5,759 nt of DNA from Methanospirillum sp. (GTDB taxonomy: Archaea; Halobacteriota; Methanomicrobia; Methanomicrobiales; Methanospirillaceae): contig JAJRBL010000060.1 of the NCBI GenBank assembly GCA_028679485.1, forward strand, positions 1 through 5,759, written 5' to 3'. Below the pieces are notes generated by a model. The model was not told the origin of the DNA and ran no database searches. It saw nothing but the letters and a program-made list of their open reading frames with translations. Below, one piece after another: positions 4,768 to 5,759 of this stretch (position 1 is its first letter; every line of letters begins with the position of its first letter). The translations under genes and the position numbers were made by a program.

Positions 4768-5759
4768 TCATATCTCTTTATTCTTCCTTAACACCTCCAT
4801 CCGTTCCAGGAGGGCAATCGCCTCCCCCTCTACATGGGTTCCGCCTACTGTTGCGGTGTTTGAGAGAATTACCACCCCAGTCCCCATGGATGGATTACAT
4901 GCGATAACTGCCTGATGGGCGTTCGTTTCTCCTGCTTTTTTTATGATTACCGTTTCGTCACGATTATGAAGGATATCCCAGAAGATGCCCTGCTCGAGAA
5001 GGGGAGGGCCTACGGAGGTAACGGCCAGGGGAAGGTGTGTTCTCTCGATCGCCCCGGCAAGCGGGGTATCAACCAGTCCCAGCTGGGCAGCAAGGAAGAC
5101 CGCCATATCATCTGCATCAGAATGAATTCCTCCGGTGGCAGTCCAGAAATCGTTAAACCGGATCAGGTGGGCTTCATCAGGGGGATATTCATATCCGCGG
5201 TACCCGGTTGCCCGCCGGTTCAGATCGTCGGTCGTCCATGCTGCCCCCGTGCTTGTCATGCCGAGCGGGGTTGCAATCCGGTCTGCAAAGAGACGGGGAT
5301 AGGGCACTCCTTCCGCCCTGGCGACACTGTCTCCGGCAACAGCCCCGCCGAGATTTGAATAGAGTGATTCATACCCCGGAGGACCGAGCAGGGAGATATT
5401 GGCGAGCCAGCGATAGGTTTCATCTGCAGTCATGGTCTGGTAATGCCGCATTGACTCTTCAAGCTGGTCCCCCCCGGTGGCAGCAGGATCGACCTGGGCA
5501 AATGCCTCTGGGGTTACCGGGAGTCCTGACCGGTGGGTTGCAAGATCTGCTCCGGTGATCTCTGCCCCTTCATAGCCGGGAAGTGCATACTCAGCCGGCA
5601 GCCAGGTATTTACCGGCGCAGAAAGGTTGTATTCTCCCTTTAACCCGGCATCAGCCATGAGCAGCCCGGTCATCACCTTGGATACCGATCCGATATCAAA
5701 GAGTGTCATGTTCTCCGGATATCTGCCGGTTGGCGTATCCAACATTCCGTATGAGTACC
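4768..5759 (-). CDS. Serine beta-lactamase/DD-peptidase-like hydrolase (N-terminus outside window)
   Basis: Partial gene; the frame is open to the right edge, so the true start and any signal peptide lie beyond 5759. The visible ~330 residues belong to the class C beta-lactamase-related serine hydrolase family (Pfam Beta-lactamase). Counting from the first visible Met (codon at 5745), SVSK at 20-23 in FDIGSVSKVMTGLL carries the nucleophile Ser and general-base Lys. THRSGLP is at 70-76, and YSN at 129-131 in YESLYSNLGGAVAG is the second active-site motif. KAG at 270-272 sits where KTG or HTG is usual, followed by the family's GVVILSN. The upstream residues YSYG before that Met fit the strand that normally precedes the SxxK helix, so the Met is internal. 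Archaeal members are usually esterase- or peptidase-like and may act on cell-surface or peptide substrates; antibiotic resistance is not implied. Substrate unknown. Confidence 0.88.
   Translation of the reverse strand, partial: YSYGMLDTPTGRYPENMTLFDIGSVSKVMTGLLMADAGLKGEYNLSAPVNTWLPAEYALPGYEGAEITGADLATHRSGLPVTPEAFAQVDPAATGGDQLEESMRHYQTMTADETYRWLANISLLGPPGYESLYSNLGGAVAGDSVARAEGVPYPRLFADRIATPLGMTSTGAAWTTDDLNRRATGYRGYEYPPDEAHLIRFNDFWTATGGIHSDADDMAVFLAAQLGLVDTPLAGAIERTHLPLAVTSVGPPLLEQGIFWDILHNRDETVIIKKAGETNAHQAVIACNPSMGTGVVILSNTATVGGTHVEGEAIALLERMEVLRKNKEI

Noticed and set aside
4915..5358. 147-codon plus-strand frame inside the serine hydrolase gene
   Set aside because: Antisense to a gene with SxxK and YxN motifs; no domain of its own.
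1..5759. CRISPR array, transposon, phage or defence system
   Set aside because: No regularly spaced repeats, terminal inverted repeats, transposase, integrase or known defence gene is visible on either strand.

Overview
The window looks like archaeal chromosomal DNA, most likely from a methanogen of the Methanomicrobiales or a close relative. The reasons are the kinds of genes present (an iron-sulfur flavoprotein of the Isf type, a DUF2284 metal-binding protein, a methanogen-style AbrB/MazE/SpoVT regulator, a YkgJ-type cysteine-cluster protein), TATA-like promoter elements, Shine-Dalgarno sites matching the archaeal 16S tail, and T-rich terminators without stem-loops. Base composition looks close to half G+C by eye. 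The taxon is an inference from gene content; no rRNA or tRNA gene is present to confirm it.

Layout. Positions 32-1432 (minus) encode a two-domain flavoprotein: an FMN-reductase-like first half and an Isf-like second half with a compact CX2CX2CX5C cluster. Just upstream, 1434-1691 (minus), is a small AbrB-family regulator whose last two codons form the ribosome binding site of the flavoprotein gene, so the pair is probably one translationally coupled operon. Its promoter (about 1717-1747) carries a perfect 16-bp palindrome plus a third half-site at the same 9-bp pitch, overlapping the TATA element, which suggests autoregulation. Next, 1814-2449 (minus) encodes a DUF2284 cysteine-rich protein. 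A divergent spacer (2450-2708) with two small dyads separates it from 2709-4079 (plus), an exported metallo-beta-lactamase-fold hydrolase of the RNase Z-like branch. That gene converges on 4133-4615 (minus), a YkgJ-family cysteine-cluster protein, across a 53-bp gap holding a perfect 10-bp tandem repeat and T-runs on both strands. The YkgJ gene appears to start at a CTG codon. After a 152-bp spacer, 4768-5759 (minus) is a serine beta-lactamase/DD-peptidase-like hydrolase that runs off the right edge of the window.

How the genes may work together. The AbrB regulator and flavoprotein form the only clear functional unit: a probable self-regulated redox module. Three of the six proteins (flavoprotein, DUF2284, YkgJ) have conserved cysteine clusters likely to bind iron-sulfur or other metal centres, in keeping with an anaerobe. 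The exported MBL hydrolase and the serine hydrolase probably act on external or envelope substrates, but neither substrate can be read from the sequence. There is no CRISPR array, insertion sequence, RNA gene or obvious defence system. The points most worth a second look are the CTG start, the triple half-site operator, the split cofactor features of the flavoprotein, and the loss of the tRNA-binding arm region in the exported RNase Z-like protein.
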